Below, one piece after another: positions 9,048 through 18,483 of a stretch of 60,303 bases of DNA. A program made the position numbers and the translations under genes. Position 1 is the first letter of the stretch. Every line of letters starts with the position of its first letter. Origin of the DNA: Pseudomonadota bacterium (GTDB taxonomy: Bacteria; Pseudomonadota; Alphaproteobacteria; Caulobacterales; Caulobacteraceae); the NCBI GenBank assembly GCA_021808285.1, contig JAKBBV010000013.1, positions 1 to 60,303 of the forward strand. The letters run 5' to 3'. The notes below the pieces were generated by a model. It was not told where the DNA came from. It did no database searches and was given only the letters and a program-made list of their open reading frames with translations.

Positions 9048-9476
9048 ATGCTCTCCCCCAAGAAAACCAAGCATCGCAAGCAGTTCAAGGGACGCATTCA
9101 TGGCGTCGCTAAGGGCGGCTTCTCGCTGAACTTCGGTTCGCACGGGCTGAAGTCGTTGCAGCCGGAACGCGTGACGGCGCGCCAGATCGAGGCCGCCCGC
9201 CGGGCCATCACCCGTCAGATGAAACGCCAGGGACGGGTCTGGATCCGGATCTTCCCGGACCTGCCCGTCTCTGACAAGCCGGCGGAAGTCCGCATGGGCA
9301 AGGGTAAGGGCGCCGTGGATTATTGGGCGGCGCGCGTGGCGCCCGGCCGGATCATGTTCGAGGTCGACGGCGTTCCTGACGATGTCGCGCGCGAGGCGCT
9401 GCGCCTGGGCGCCGCCAAGCTCCCGGTGAAGACCCGGATCGTCACGCGCCTGGGCGAAACGGCGGAGGCGGCGTGA
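9048..9476 (+). CDS. rplP: 50S ribosomal protein L16
   Basis: L16 organises the A-site region of the 50S subunit. The 142-residue product begins [19 protein letters not shown] and contains the signature [16 protein letters not shown]. The stop overlaps the rpmC start. Full length and ordinary. Confidence 0.98.
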   Translation: MLSPKKTKHRKQFKGRIHGVAKGGFSLNFGSHGLKSLQPERVTARQIEAARRAITRQMKRQGRVWIRIFPDLPVSDKPAEVRMGKGKGAVDYWAARVAPGRIMFEVDGVPDDVAREALRLGAAKLPVKTRIVTRLGETAEAA

Positions 9477-9673
9477 TGACGATTGAAGACATTCGCAGGT
9501 TGAGCGCCGATCAGCTCGGCGACGAGCTCCTCTCGCTCAAGAAGGAGCAGTTCAATCTACGCTTTCAGGCCGCCACGGGGCAGCTTGAGAAGACTCACCG
9601 CGTGGCCGAGGTCCGTCGCGACATCGCCCGCATCAGGACGGTCATGCGCGCCAAGCAGGCCAAGGCGAGCTGA
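9476..9673 (+). CDS. rpmC: 50S ribosomal protein L29
   Basis: L29 is a small protein at the tunnel exit beside L23. I take ATG 9476, which overlaps the rplP TGA by one base, rather than the GTG three bases upstream; this gives 65 residues ([18 protein letters not shown]). The family motif [19 protein letters not shown] is present. Confidence 0.96.
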   Translation: MTIEDIRRLSADQLGDELLSLKKEQFNLRFQAATGQLEKTHRVAEVRRDIARIRTVMRAKQAKAS

Positions 9674-9700
9674 GCCGGAACGAGATCGCGAGTACAGACG

Positions 9701-9958
9701 ATGCCAAAGCGAATCCTTGAAGGCGTGGTGGTCTCCGACAAAGGGGACAAGACCGTGGTGGTGCGCGTGGAGCGCACGTTCCTCCACCCGCTGCTGAAGA
9801 AGACCGTCCGCCGGTCCAAGCGCTATCACGCGCACGATGAGGCCAACGCCTATCGCGAAGGCGAGATGGCCCGGATCATCGAATGCGCGCCGCGCTCCAA
9901 GCTGAAGACCTGGGAGGTCCTTCCGAAGGACGCCCATGCGGCCGTTCAGGGGGCCTGA
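9701..9958 (+). CDS. rpsQ: 30S ribosomal protein S17
   Basis: S17 is a primary 16S rRNA-binding protein with an OB fold, required early in 30S assembly. The 85-residue product begins [20 protein letters not shown] and contains [16 protein letters not shown]. It lies 27 bp after rpmC in standard order. Confidence 0.98.
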   Translation: MPKRILEGVVVSDKGDKTVVVRVERTFLHPLLKKTVRRSKRYHAHDEANAYREGEMARIIECAPRSKLKTWEVLPKDAHAAVQGA

Positions 9959-9964
9959 CCGCAG

Positions 9965-10333
9965 ATGATCCAGATGCAAACCAATCTCGACGTGGCCGAT
10001 AATTCCGGCGCCCGTCGCGTGATGTGCGTGAAGGTCCTGGGCGGCGCCAAGCGTCGTTATGCCGGCGTCGGCGACAAGATCGTGGTGTCGGTCAAGGAAG
10101 CCATCCCGCGGGGCCGGGTCAAGAAGGGCGACGTCCTTCAGGCTGTCGTGGTGCGCACCTCAGCGCCGATAAAGCGCAAGGACGGGTCCGTGATCCGTTT
10201 CGACCGCAACGCCGCGGTGATCGTCAACAAGCAGGCCGAGCCGATCGGAACCCGGATCTTTGGCCCGGTGCCGCGCGAGCTGCGCGCCAAGAGCCACATG
10301 AAGATCATCTCCCTCGCCCCGGAGGTGCTGTGA
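9965..10333 (+). CDS. rplN: 50S ribosomal protein L14
   Basis: L14 binds 23S rRNA at the subunit interface and is the docking site of the silencing factor RsfS. The 122-residue product starts [20 protein letters not shown] and ends [18 protein letters not shown]. It is the first gene of the spc segment. The stop overlaps the rplX start (TGATG). Confidence 0.98.
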   Translation: MIQMQTNLDVADNSGARRVMCVKVLGGAKRRYAGVGDKIVVSVKEAIPRGRVKKGDVLQAVVVRTSAPIKRKDGSVIRFDRNAAVIVNKQAEPIGTRIFGPVPRELRAKSHMKIISLAPEVL

Positions 10334-10647
10334 TGGCCGCTAAAATCAAGAAGGGCGATCAGGTGATCCTCCTTACCGGCAAGGACAAGGGCAGGACCGG
10401 TAAGGTCGAGCGCGTCCTCCCCAAGGACCAGCGGGTGGTCGTCGCGGGTCTCAATCTGGTGCAGCGTCACACGCGTCCTAGCCAGTCTGATCCCCAGGGG
10501 GGCAAGAAGACGCACTCCGCCAGCATTCATCTCTCCAACGTCGCCATCGTCGATTCCCATGGCAAGCCGACCCGGGTCGGTTTCAGGATCGAGGGCGACA
10601 AGAAGGTTCGGGTGGCCAAGACCACCGGGGAAGTCATCGATGGCTAA
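10333..10647 (+). CDS. rplX: 50S ribosomal protein L24
   Basis: L24 is an assembly initiator protein of the 50S subunit. The 104-residue product begins [20 protein letters not shown], with a KOW motif in that segment. The start at 10333 is fixed by its one-base overlap with the rplN stop. The 3' end overlaps the rplE start by 8 nt. Confidence 0.97.
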   Translation: MAAKIKKGDQVILLTGKDKGRTGKVERVLPKDQRVVVAGLNLVQRHTRPSQSDPQGGKKTHSASIHLSNVAIVDSHGKPTRVGFRIEGDKKVRVAKTTGEVIDG

Positions 10648-11203
10648 GACTGAAACCGCTTACACGCCGCGGATGAAGACCGAGTACCTCGAGCGGATCC
10701 GCGCTGCGCTGAAAAATGAGTTTAGCTACTCCAATGAGATGCAGATTCCCCGCCTCGACAAGATCGTGGTGAACATGGGCATCGGCGAAGCTGTGGGCGA
10801 CTCCAAGAAGAGCGCCGCGGCGATGAAGGACTTGGCCGCTATTACGGGCCAGAAGCCTGTGCCGACAAAGGCGCGCAAGTCGATCGCCGGGTTCAAACTG
10901 CGTGAAGGGATGGTGATCGGCGCCAAGGTCACGCTGCGCAAGGATCGCATGTATGAGTTCCTCGATCGGCTGATCACCGTGGCTCTGCCGCGGGTGAAGG
11001 ATTTCCGGGGACTGAAGGCCACGAGCTTCGACGGACGCGGCAACTACGCCATGGGCCTGCGCGAGCATCTCGTCTTCCCTGAGATCAACTACGACGAAAT
11101 CGACCAGATCTGGGGCATGGACATCATCGTCTGCACCACGGCGAAGACCGACGACGAGGCGCGTGCGCTTCTCAAAGGCTTCCAATTCCCGTTCGCCGCC
11201 TGA
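10640..11203 (+). CDS. rplE: 50S ribosomal protein L5
   Basis: L5 binds 5S rRNA and contacts P-site tRNA. The 187-residue product begins [20 protein letters not shown], matching related alphaproteobacterial L5. It contains the signatures [14 protein letters not shown] and [13 protein letters not shown]. The start lies 8 nt inside rplX; a later ATG at 10673 would shorten the conserved N-terminus, so I reject it. Confidence 0.97.
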   Translation: MAKTETAYTPRMKTEYLERIRAALKNEFSYSNEMQIPRLDKIVVNMGIGEAVGDSKKSAAAMKDLAAITGQKPVPTKARKSIAGFKLREGMVIGAKVTLRKDRMYEFLDRLITVALPRVKDFRGLKATSFDGRGNYAMGLREHLVFPEINYDEIDQIWGMDIIVCTTAKTDDEARALLKGFQFPFAA

Positions 11204-11234
11204 GATCGCGGCGAAAGGATATCCGGAGAACACC

Positions 11235-11540
11235 ATGGCCAAAAAAAGCGCCGTGAACCGCAACGCCCACGTCCGCCGCCTTGTGGCGAAGTTCGCCGCC
11301 AAGCGAGCCGAGCTCAAGGCCACCGCTGAGAACGATGCTCTGTCCCTGGAGGAACGTTTCCAGGCGCGGCTGGAGCTCGCCAAGCTGCCGCGCAACTCGG
11401 CGCCGGGCCGCATTCGCAACCGCTGCGAGGTGACGGGGCGTCCGCGCGCCTTCTATCGCAAGCTGAAGATGAGCCGGATCGCCCTGCGCGAATTGGGCTC
11501 AGCCGGGCAGATCCCCGGTCTTGTCAAGTCGAGCTGGTAA
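11235..11540 (+). CDS. rpsN: 30S ribosomal protein S14 (zinc-free type)
   Basis: S14 is a 30S head protein. ATG 11235 gives 101 residues beginning [17 protein letters not shown] and ending [13 protein letters not shown]. It is the long form without the CxxC zinc ribbon; only one Cys is seen, in [21 protein letters not shown] sequence precedes the start. Confidence 0.97.
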   Translation: MAKKSAVNRNAHVRRLVAKFAAKRAELKATAENDALSLEERFQARLELAKLPRNSAPGRIRNRCEVTGRPRAFYRKLKMSRIALRELGSAGQIPGLVKSSW

Positions 11541-11552
11541 GGGGAGGGACTG

Positions 11553-11948
11553 ATGGTCAACGACCCTTTGGGCGATATGATCGCCCGCATCCGCAACGCG
11601 GCGCAGCGCCACCGCTCCAAGGTCCGCACTCCGGCCTCCCGGATGCGTGAGCGCGTGCTCGATGTGCTGCAGTCCGAAGGTTATATCCGCGGATACAGCC
11701 TTATCCAGGAGCCCGGCGCCTTCCCGCAATTCGAGGTCGAGCTGAAGTATTTCGACGGTCAGCCCGTGATCGCGGAGATCAGCCGCGTGTCCAAGCCCGG
11801 CCGCCGCGTTTACGCGTCCATCGCTGACCTTAAGCCAGTGAAGAACGGGCTTGGGATCTCGATCCTGTCCACGCCCAAGGGCGTGATGTCTGACACCGCC
11901 GCCCGAACCGCCAATGTCGGCGGCGAAGTTCTCTGTCAGGTGTACTGA
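11553..11948 (+). CDS. rpsH: 30S ribosomal protein S8
   Basis: S8 is a primary 16S rRNA binder and in E. coli the translational repressor of the spc operon. The 131-residue product begins [20 protein letters not shown] and ends [20 protein letters not shown] plus a short tail, both family-typical. A GGGGAGGG ribosome site lies just upstream. Confidence 0.98.
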   Translation: MVNDPLGDMIARIRNAAQRHRSKVRTPASRMRERVLDVLQSEGYIRGYSLIQEPGAFPQFEVELKYFDGQPVIAEISRVSKPGRRVYASIADLKPVKNGLGISILSTPKGVMSDTAARTANVGGEVLCQVY

Positions 11949-11949
11949 G

Positions 11950-12483
11950 ATGTCCCGCATCGGTAAGAAGCCTGTCGCCATTCCCAGCGGCGTCAACGTC
12001 ACCATCGACGGCCAGACTGTGGCGGTGAAGGGCCCCAAGGGGCAGCTGAGCTGGACGGTGAGCGAGGAGATCGCCATCTCCCAGGACGCGGGGTCCCTGA
12101 TCCTGGCGCCGCGGTCCGACACCCAGCGCGCGCGAGCCATGTGGGGTCTGTCCCGCACGCTGGTGAACAACATGGTGGTGGGTGTCACCAGCGGCTATGA
12201 GGAAACCCTCGAGCTGGTGGGCGTGGGCTATCGCGCCGCCATGAAGGGCCAGGCTCTGAATATGCAGCTTGGCTTTTCGCACGAGATCGACCTGGAGCCG
12301 CCCGCCGGAATCACCTTCGCGGTGCCTCGCCCGGTGGAGATCAAGATCGCCGGCGTGGACAAGCAACTGGTTGGCGAGATCGCCGCGCGGATCCGTAAGC
12401 TGCGGCCGCCGGAGCCCTATAAGGGCAAAGGTGTGCGTTATGTGAACGAGGTCGTGCGTCGCAAAGAAGGCAAGAAGAAATAA
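11950..12483 (+). CDS. rplF: 50S ribosomal protein L6
   Basis: L6 lies near the GTPase-associated centre. The ATG at 11950, one base after the rpsH stop, gives 177 residues starting [20 protein letters not shown] and ending with the signature region [16 protein letters not shown]. An in-frame upstream start would overlap rpsH and is not needed. Confidence 0.98.
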   Translation: MSRIGKKPVAIPSGVNVTIDGQTVAVKGPKGQLSWTVSEEIAISQDAGSLILAPRSDTQRARAMWGLSRTLVNNMVVGVTSGYEETLELVGVGYRAAMKGQALNMQLGFSHEIDLEPPAGITFAVPRPVEIKIAGVDKQLVGEIAARIRKLRPPEPYKGKGVRYVNEVVRRKEGKKK

Positions 12484-12486
12484 GCC

Positions 12487-12840
12487 ATGTCCGTCTCCCC
12501 CCGTGACTCAGCGAAAAAGCGCGCCGAACGCGTGCGTCGCCGCCTCAAGGCGGTGTCGGGCGGGCGGCCGCGCCTGTCGGTCTTCCGTTCCTCCAAGAAT
12601 ATCTACGCCCAGATCATCGATGATCAGCGTGGCGTGACCCTGGCGGCCGCATCCTCGCTCGAGGCCGAGGTCGAGAAGGGCTCGGACAAGGCCGCCGCCG
12701 CCAAGGTGGGGGCGATGGTCGCCAAGCGCGCCCTGGACAAGGGCTGCAAGGACGTCGTTTTCGATCGCGGCGGCTACATTTATCACGGCCGGGTCAAGGC
12801 CCTGGCCGAGGCGGCCCGCGAAGCCGGCCTCAACTTCTAA
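12487..12840 (+). CDS. rplR: 50S ribosomal protein L18
   Basis: L18 binds 5S rRNA with L5 and L25. The 117-residue product contains [20 protein letters not shown] and the C-terminal [19 protein letters not shown], both hallmark segments. It starts 3 bp after rplF. Confidence 0.98.
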   Translation: MSVSPRDSAKKRAERVRRRLKAVSGGRPRLSVFRSSKNIYAQIIDDQRGVTLAAASSLEAEVEKGSDKAAAAKVGAMVAKRALDKGCKDVVFDRGGYIYHGRVKALAEAAREAGLNF

Positions 12841-12857
12841 GGAAGGTTAGGAACAGC

Positions 12858-13451
12858 ATGGCCCGTGGCGAACAACAACGCGGCGGCGAGCGTCGGGATC
12901 GGCGGGAGCGCGCCAAACCCGAAGAGCGCGTCGAGAGCGACGTCGTCGAGAAGCTGGTGCACATCAACCGTGTCGCGGCGACTGTGAAGGGCGGCCGACG
13001 CTTTTCCTTCGCCGCCCTGATGGTGGTCGGCGATCAGAAGGGACGGGTCGGTTACGGTCATGGCAAGGCCCGCGAGGTGCCCGAGGCCATCCGGAAGGCG
13101 ACTGAAGAAGCCAAGAAATCCATGATCCGCGTGCCCTTGCGGGAGTCGCGGACCCTGCATCACGACGGCGATGGTCGTTGGGGCGCGGGCAAGATCACCA
13201 TGCGCTCAGCGCCTCCCGGCACAGGCGTCATCGCCGGCGGCCCCATGCGCGCCGTGCTTGAGACCCTGGGCGTCCAGGACGTCGTCGCCAAGTCGGTCGG
13301 GTCTTCGAACCCCTACAACATGGTGCGCGCCACTTTCGAAGCCCTGAAAAGGCAGTCATCCCCCCGTCAGGTGGCGGCGAAGCGCGGCAAGAAGGTCAGC
13401 GACATCGTCGAGCGTCGCTCCGACTCGGCGATGGCCGAGGCCGACGCCTGA
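12858..13451 (+). CDS. rpsE: 30S ribosomal protein S5
   Basis: S5 is part of the mRNA entry site and influences decoding accuracy. The 197-residue product has a basic N-terminus (residues 1-25), then [20 protein letters not shown] and the glycine loop [15 protein letters not shown]. Ordinary for alphaproteobacteria. Confidence 0.98.
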   Translation: MARGEQQRGGERRDRRERAKPEERVESDVVEKLVHINRVAATVKGGRRFSFAALMVVGDQKGRVGYGHGKAREVPEAIRKATEEAKKSMIRVPLRESRTLHHDGDGRWGAGKITMRSAPPGTGVIAGGPMRAVLETLGVQDVVAKSVGSSNPYNMVRATFEALKRQSSPRQVAAKRGKKVSDIVERRSDSAMAEADA

Positions 13452-13468
13452 TCGTAACGAGGTCCCCA

Positions 13469-13645
13469 ATGTCGAAAGTCACCGTCCGTCAGGTCGCCAG
13501 CCCCATCCGACGCAAGTCGGACCAGCGGGCCACCCTCGTGGGTCTGGGTCTCAACCGGATCGGCCGCACGTCGGTGCTCGAGGATACGCCCGCCGTGCGC
13601 GGCATGATCGCCAAGGTCGCCCACCTGATCGAGGTCGTGGCCTGA
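13469..13645 (+). CDS. rpmD: 50S ribosomal protein L30
   Basis: This 58-residue gene is easily missed because of its size. Translation from ATG 13469 gives [20 protein letters not shown], then [20 protein letters not shown], ending with KVAHLIEV plus VA and TGA at 13643-13645. These are the conserved L30 segments. Its place between rpsE and rplO is the standard one. The stop codon lies inside a 15-bp tandem duplication. Confidence 0.96.
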   Translation: MSKVTVRQVASPIRRKSDQRATLVGLGLNRIGRTSVLEDTPAVRGMIAKVAHLIEVVA

Positions 13646-13663
13646 GACGTCGTGGCCTGAGAC
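13634..13663 (+). repeat. 15-bp perfect tandem duplication over the rpmD stop codon
   Basis: GTCGTGGCCTGAGAC occurs at 13634-13648 and again, without a gap, at 13649-13663. The unit is a multiple of three, so the second copy repeats the end of rpmD (VV-A-stop) in frame. It leaves the L30 protein unchanged and looks like a recent slippage event. Confidence 0.9.
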
Positions 13664-13678
13664 CCTGAGTTCATCGAG

Positions 13679-13707
13679 GCTTCGCCCGACGGCGAGGCGC
13701 ACTTTTT
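13679..13707 (+). terminator. Terminator-like hairpin inside the spc operon
   Basis: GCTTCGCC (13679-13686) pairs with GGCGAGGC (13691-13698) around a CGAC loop, an 8-bp stem with one G-T pair, and is followed by GCACTTTTT (13699-13707). It lies in the unusually long 120-bp rpmD-rplO gap. In this position it could act as a partial terminator setting rplO-secY-adk levels. Strength is not known. Confidence 0.5.
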
Positions 13708-13765
13708 ACCAGCCGAGTCGGATGTCCCATCCGGCGCCTGACCATCCGCTCCGGAGAGGCGAACC

Positions 13766-14248
13766 ATGAAGCTCAACGAACTTTCCCCGCGCGACGGCTC
13801 GACCAAAGGCCGCATGCGCATCGGTCGCGGCCCGGGCTCTGGCAAGGGCAAGACGGGCGGCCGCGGCGTGAAGGGCCAGAAGGCCCGCACCGGCGTCTCC
13901 ATCGCCGGCTTCGAGGGCGGTCAGATGCCGCTCCACATGCGTATGCCCAAGCGCGGCTTTCGCCATGCCCCGAACGCCGATCTCGCCGAGGTCAATTTCT
14001 GGCGTCTTGAGCAGGCGATCGCGGCGGGCAAGCTCGACGCGGCGGCGCCGATAGACGCGACGGCTCTGGTCGCGGCCGGGGTCATTCGGCGGGTGAAGGA
14101 TGGGGTCAAGCTTCTGGCCAAGGGCGAGCTCAAGTCGAAGCTCGATATCACTGTGCATTCCGCTTCGCAGTCGGCGATCGCCGCCATCGAAAAGGCGGGC
14201 GGCAAGATCACCTTGACCCGTCCGGCGGCCGTGTCGGCGGAAGCCTGA
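13766..14248 (+). CDS. rplO: 50S ribosomal protein L15
   Basis: L15 is a late-assembly 50S protein. The 160-residue product begins [20 protein letters not shown], followed by the Gly-rich [20 protein letters not shown] typical of L15. A GGAGAGG site precedes the ATG. It is separated from rpmD by 120 bp containing a terminator-like hairpin. Confidence 0.98.
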   Translation: MKLNELSPRDGSTKGRMRIGRGPGSGKGKTGGRGVKGQKARTGVSIAGFEGGQMPLHMRMPKRGFRHAPNADLAEVNFWRLEQAIAAGKLDAAAPIDATALVAAGVIRRVKDGVKLLAKGELKSKLDITVHSASQSAIAAIEKAGGKITLTRPAAVSAEA

Positions 14249-14354
14249 TTTCGCCAAGAGAGGCGACTCCATGGGTTTGCGATCTCGCAGCTACGCCTCT
14301 AGCTTCCTACATGTCCGTCTGGTTTCAAGCCGCTGGGAAAAGGTGAGATAGCGC

Positions 14355-15698
14355 ATGGCCTCGGCCGCCGAACAGCTCGCCGCAAACATGAATTTCGCCG
14401 CCTTTCAGAAGGCGACGGATCTTCAGAAGCGCATCGTCTTCACCTTGGTGGCGATGCTGATTTTCCGTGTCGGCACCTATGTCCCGATTCCCGGCGTCAA
14501 CATCGCCGCGTTCACCCAGGCCTTCGAGGGACAGTCCAAGGGCATACTGGGCATGTTCAACATGTTCTCGGGCGGCGCGGTTCAGCGCATGGCGATCTTC
14601 TCGCTCAACGTCATGCCCTACATCTCCGCGTCAATCATCGTGCAGCTCCTGGGGTCGGCCTATCCGCCCTGGGAAAAGCTGCGAAAGGAAGGCGGCGAGG
14701 CGGGGCGCAAGCAGCTGAATCAATACACCCGCTATCTCACGGTCGCCCTGGCCCTGTTCCAATCATTTGGCATTGCTGTGGGCCTCTCCAACGCCCAGCA
14801 TGTCGTCGACGATCCCGGCATCTTCTTCATTGTCTCGACCATGATCACCCTCACGGGCGGCACCATCTTCCTGATGTGGCTGGGCGAGCAGGTGACGAGC
14901 CGCGGGATCGGCAATGGCTCCTCGCTGATTATCTTCGCCGGGATCGTCGCCCGTCTGCCCGCCGCCCTCTGGGACATGCTTCAGGAAGCGCGGCTCGACC
15001 CCTCGAAGACGACAGCGATATTCGGCTACATGATCCTGGCCATGGCGGTGATCCTTTGCATCGTGTTCATGGAGCGGGCGCAGCGACGCCTCCTGGTGGT
15101 GTATCCCAAGCGACAAGTCGGCAACCGGATGACGGGTGGGGAGAACTCTTTTCTTCCACTCAAGATCAACGTCTCCGGCGTGATCCCGCCAATCTTCGCC
15201 TCCTCGCTGTTGCTGCTCCCGGCCACGGCCATGGGCTTTCTGGCCACGGCGAAGCTCCCGGCCTGGGCGCAATGGCTCCCGGTGGTGGTGGGGCAGCTCA
15301 CCCACGGCAAGCCCCTCTTCATGGTGCTCTATGGGGTGCTGATCCTGTTCTTCTGTTTCTTTTACACCTCGGTGGTCTTCAATCCCGAGGACACGGCGGA
15401 GAACCTGCGCAAATACGGTGGCAATCTTCCGGGTATTCGGCCTGGGCGTCGCACGGCGGAATATATCGACTATGTGCTGACCCGACTGACCGTCATCGGC
15501 GCGATCTATATCTCGGTCGTCTGCCTGGTGCCGGAGTTCCTGGCGGGACCCAGCGGCTCGTACATGTTCGGGGGAACATCGATCCTCATCGTCGTCTCGG
15601 TGATGATGGATATCGTGGCCCAGATTCAGGCCCAACTTCTCGCGCACCAGTATGAAGGGCTGATCAAGAAATCGCGGCTGCGCGGCGGACGTCGGTAA
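14355..15698 (+). CDS. secY: Protein translocase subunit SecY
   Basis: SecY is the channel of the general secretion pathway, working with SecE, SecG and SecA. The 447-residue product has about ten hydrophobic segments. It contains the plug region VPIPGVNI, the early loop NMFSGGAVQRMAIFSLNVMP and the cytoplasmic loop ENLRKYGGNLPGIRPG contacted by SecA and the ribosome. The start at 14355 has AAGGTGAG just upstream. The 106-bp gap to rplO holds a 26-codon open frame of doubtful significance. Confidence 0.98.
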   Translation: MASAAEQLAANMNFAAFQKATDLQKRIVFTLVAMLIFRVGTYVPIPGVNIAAFTQAFEGQSKGILGMFNMFSGGAVQRMAIFSLNVMPYISASIIVQLLGSAYPPWEKLRKEGGEAGRKQLNQYTRYLTVALALFQSFGIAVGLSNAQHVVDDPGIFFIVSTMITLTGGTIFLMWLGEQVTSRGIGNGSSLIIFAGIVARLPAALWDMLQEARLDPSKTTAIFGYMILAMAVILCIVFMERAQRRLLVVYPKRQVGNRMTGGENSFLPLKINVSGVIPPIFASSLLLLPATAMGFLATAKLPAWAQWLPVVVGQLTHGKPLFMVLYGVLILFFCFFYTSVVFNPEDTAENLRKYGGNLPGIRPGRRTAEYIDYVLTRLTVIGAIYISVVCLVPEFLAGPSGSYMFGGTSILIVVSVMMDIVAQIQAQLLAHQYEGLIKKSRLRGGRR

Positions 15699-15774
15699 GG
15701 AGTCGCGTCTGGACTCGGCACGACGCGGCGAGTCGCTCCATGTTGGCCGGAAACGACGCGGGGGAGAGCGTGTC

Positions 15775-16344
15775 ATGAATCTGATCCTGTTCGGGCCCCC
15801 GGCGGCAGGGAAGGGGACCCAGGCCCAGCGACTCGTGGAAGGTCGCGGCATGGTGCAGTTGTCCACGGGGGATATGCTGCGCGCCGCCATCGCCAGCGGC
15901 TCGGCGCTTGGCCGGAGGGTCGAGGGCATCATTCAGCGCGGCGAACTGGTCTCTGACGATATCGTCATCTCCCTCATCCGCGATCGCCTGCCGGGACTTG
16001 CCGGCTCAGGGGGCGCGATCTTCGACGGCTTTCCGCGCACCGTGGCCCAGGCCGAGGCGCTCGACGCGATGTTGGTCCAAGCGGGGCAGGGCATCGACAC
16101 CGTGATCCGTCTGGTTGTCGACGATCTCGTCCTCACCGCCCGGGTCGAGGGACGTTTTCGCGAATCGGGGCGTCCCGACGACAACCCTCAGTCTTTCGCC
16201 AAGAGGCTGGCGGCTTATAATCGCGATACCGCGCCGCTCATTCCGTACTATCGGGCTCAGGGCAAACTGGTCGAGGTCGACGGCATGGCCGACATCCAGG
16301 CCGTTGCGGCGCAGATCGCGCAGGCCCTGGACTCGCTTGGTTGA
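15775..16344 (+). CDS. adk: Adenylate kinase (short form)
   Basis: Adk interconverts ATP + AMP and 2 ADP. The 189-residue product has the P-loop GPPAAGKGTQAQ near the N-terminus, the AMP-site segment STGDMLRAAI and the FDGFPRT motif. Its length indicates the short form without the extended LID domain, as in many alphaproteobacteria. It follows secY by 76 bp, the usual alphaproteobacterial position. Confidence 0.97.
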   Translation: MNLILFGPPAAGKGTQAQRLVEGRGMVQLSTGDMLRAAIASGSALGRRVEGIIQRGELVSDDIVISLIRDRLPGLAGSGGAIFDGFPRTVAQAEALDAMLVQAGQGIDTVIRLVVDDLVLTARVEGRFRESGRPDDNPQSFAKRLAAYNRDTAPLIPYYRAQGKLVEVDGMADIQAVAAQIAQALDSLG

Positions 16345-16396
16345 GATGTCACGCCCCGTTTCAATCCGGCCACGCCGAAATTTTCCGCGCGCGGCA

Positions 16397-16424
16397 TTGA
16401 CGCCGGGGGCGCGGAGCTTATAAA
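16397..16424 (+). promoter_or_regulatory. Predicted sigma70-type promoter of the alpha operon (rpsM-rplQ)
   Basis: TTGACG (16397-16402), a 16-nt spacer and TATAAA (16419-16424) make a near-consensus promoter in the 185-bp adk-rpsM gap. Transcription would start near 16431, about 100 nt before rpsM. It would uncouple rpsM-rpsK-rpoA-rplQ from the operon upstream. Confidence 0.65.
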
Positions 16425-16529
16425 CGCGCCTTCCGCGATCAAGGCGTGAACGACGTCCGGCTCAATTGGCCCAGAGGACGCGTTCGCGCGTTGTCGCGTC
16501 CGGCCTACCGCCTAAGGAGAGACGAGAGC

Positions 16530-16898
16530 TTGGCCCGTATCGCAGGCGTCAATATTCCGACGAACAAGCGTGTCGTCGTCGCCCTTCAATATATCCACGG
16601 CATCGGCGCGGCCAAGGCTCGCGAGATCGTGGATCGGGTGGGCGTTCCCGATGATCGACGGGTTAACCAGCTCACCGATCAGGAGGTCATCCAGATCCGG
16701 GAGGTCATTGATCGCGACTATGTCGTGGAGGGTGATCTTCGCCGCGACACTTCGGTCAACATCAAGCGTCTGATGGATCTGGCCTGTTACCGCGGTCTTC
16801 GCCATCGCAAGGGCCTGCCCGTTCGCGGTCAGCGCACTCACACCAATGCCCGCACCCGCAAGGGTCCGGCGAAGCCGATCGCCGGCAAGAAGAAGTAA
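16530..16898 (+). CDS. rpsM: 30S ribosomal protein S13
   Basis: S13 lies in the 30S head and contacts P-site tRNA and S19. The conserved N-terminus ([20 protein letters not shown]) begins at a TTG at 16530. A strong AAGGAGA site at 16514-16520 has the right spacing, and no ATG or GTG fits, so TTG is the likely start. This gives 122 residues ending [15 protein letters not shown] longer frame from a GTG at 16446 would add an unrelated N-terminal segment. Confidence 0.95.
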   Translation: MARIAGVNIPTNKRVVVALQYIHGIGAAKAREIVDRVGVPDDRRVNQLTDQEVIQIREVIDRDYVVEGDLRRDTSVNIKRLMDLACYRGLRHRKGLPVRGQRTHTNARTRKGPAKPIAGKKK

Positions 16899-16910
16899 GA
16901 GAGGCGTCGC

Positions 16911-17300
16911 ATGGCCAAGGAGCCGGCTCGCGTCAAAAAGCGCGAGCGTAAGAACATCACTTCGGGCGTGGCGCATGTGAACGCCTCGTTCAACAACACG
17001 ATGATCACCATCACCGACGCTCAGGGAAACGCCATTTCCTGGTCCAGCGCCGGGGCCATGGGCTTCAAGGGATCGCGCAAGTCGACCCCGTTCGCCGCCC
17101 AGATGGCGGCCGAGGATGCGGGCCGCAAGGCACAGGAGCATGGCGTTCGCACCCTGGAGGTGAACGTGTCTGGCCCGGGTTCGGGGCGGGAGTCCGCGCT
17201 CCGGGCCCTGCAGGCCGTGGGCATGTCCATCACCACCATCCGCGATGTGACGCCAATGCCCCATAACGGCTGCCGTCCGCCCAAGCGCCGCCGAGTCTGA
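16911..17300 (+). CDS. rpsK: 30S ribosomal protein S11
   Basis: S11 forms part of the mRNA exit channel on the 30S platform. The 129-residue product contains [20 protein letters not shown] and the C-terminal [18 protein letters not shown], both diagnostic. It starts 12 bp after rpsM. Confidence 0.98.
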   Translation: MAKEPARVKKRERKNITSGVAHVNASFNNTMITITDAQGNAISWSSAGAMGFKGSRKSTPFAAQMAAEDAGRKAQEHGVRTLEVNVSGPGSGRESALRALQAVGMSITTIRDVTPMPHNGCRPPKRRRV

Positions 17301-17393
17301 TCTTCAACCGAACCGTCCCGAAGGGTCGCCGGCCTCGTCACCCGCGACCCGATTTTCGACGGTACGTCGAGCCCGCGACGAGGGAACCGATCC

Positions 17394-18410
17394 GTGATTG
17401 AACGCAACTGGAACGAACTGATCCGCCCTGAAAAGCCCCAGATCGAGGCTGGCGCCGATGGCGCTCGCCGCGCGCGCCTGATCGCCGAGCCGCTCGAGCG
17501 CGGCTTTGGCGTGACTTTGGGCAACGCGCTGCGCCGCGTGCTGCTCTCTTCGCTCCAGGGCGCCGCCGTGACCGCGATTCAGATTGATGGCGTGGTGCAC
17601 GAGTTTTCCTCCATGGAAGGCGTGCGCGAGGACGTCGTCGACATCGTCCTCAACATCAAGCAACTGGCCTTGCGCATGCATGCCGAAGGCCCGAAGCGCA
17701 TGACCTTGCGGGCCACGGGGCCAGGTCCGGTGACCGCCGCGCAGATCGAAGCGCCTTCGGACATTGAGATTCTCAATCCCAAGCACGTGCTTCTGACCCT
17801 CGACGACGGCGCCTCGGTTCGCATCGAGTTCACGGTCCAGAACGGCAAGGGTTATGTGCCGTCCGAGCGCAACCGCCCGGAAGATGCGCCGATCGGCCTC
17901 ATCGCAGTGGACGCGCTCTACAGCCCGGTGAAGCGCGTTGCCTATCGCGTCGAGCCGACCCGTCAGGGCCAGAGCCTCGACTATGACAAGCTGATCATGG
18001 AAGTGGAGACCAACGGCGCGGTGTCCCCGGTGGACGCCGTGGCCTACGCCGCACGCATCCTTCAGGACCAGCTTCAGGTTTTCATCACCTTCGAAGAGCC
18101 GAAGAAAAAGCTGGAAGGCGAGGCCAAGCCGGACTTGCCGTTCAACCCAGCGCTGCTGAAGAAGGTGGATGAGCTGGAGCTCTCCGTGCGCTCGGCTAAC
18201 TGCCTGAAGAACGACAACATCGTCTATATCGGCGACCTGATCCAGAAGACCGAGGCGGAGATGCTCCGGACCCCGAACTTCGGGCGCAAGTCGCTCAACG
18301 AGATCAAGGAGGTCCTGACCAATATGGGCCTGCACCTCGGCATGGACGTGCCCAACTGGCCGCCTGAAAACATTGAGGAACTGGCCAAGAAGTTCGAAGA
18401 TCAGATCTAA
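17394..18410 (+). CDS. rpoA: DNA-directed RNA polymerase subunit alpha
   Basis: The alpha subunit nucleates RNA polymerase assembly, and its C-terminal domain contacts UP elements and activators. The 338-residue product starts at GTG 17394 ([14 protein letters not shown] follows), preceded by GAGGG. The N-terminal dimer domain includes [19 protein letters not shown]. The C-terminal domain includes [15 protein letters not shown] and [11 protein letters not shown]. The sequence is very close to what I recall of Caulobacterales RpoA, one basis for the taxonomic guess. Confidence 0.98.
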   Translation: MIERNWNELIRPEKPQIEAGADGARRARLIAEPLERGFGVTLGNALRRVLLSSLQGAAVTAIQIDGVVHEFSSMEGVREDVVDIVLNIKQLALRMHAEGPKRMTLRATGPGPVTAAQIEAPSDIEILNPKHVLLTLDDGASVRIEFTVQNGKGYVPSERNRPEDAPIGLIAVDALYSPVKRVAYRVEPTRQGQSLDYDKLIMEVETNGAVSPVDAVAYAARILQDQLQVFITFEEPKKKLEGEAKPDLPFNPALLKKVDELELSVRSANCLKNDNIVYIGDLIQKTEAEMLRTPNFGRKSLNEIKEVLTNMGLHLGMDVPNWPPENIEELAKKFEDQI

Positions 18411-18483
18411 GGTCGCCGAACGGCCTTCGTCGGAGTATAGGACCCGGCCTTCCGATACGGGTCGGGACTGTGGAGATACGAAC

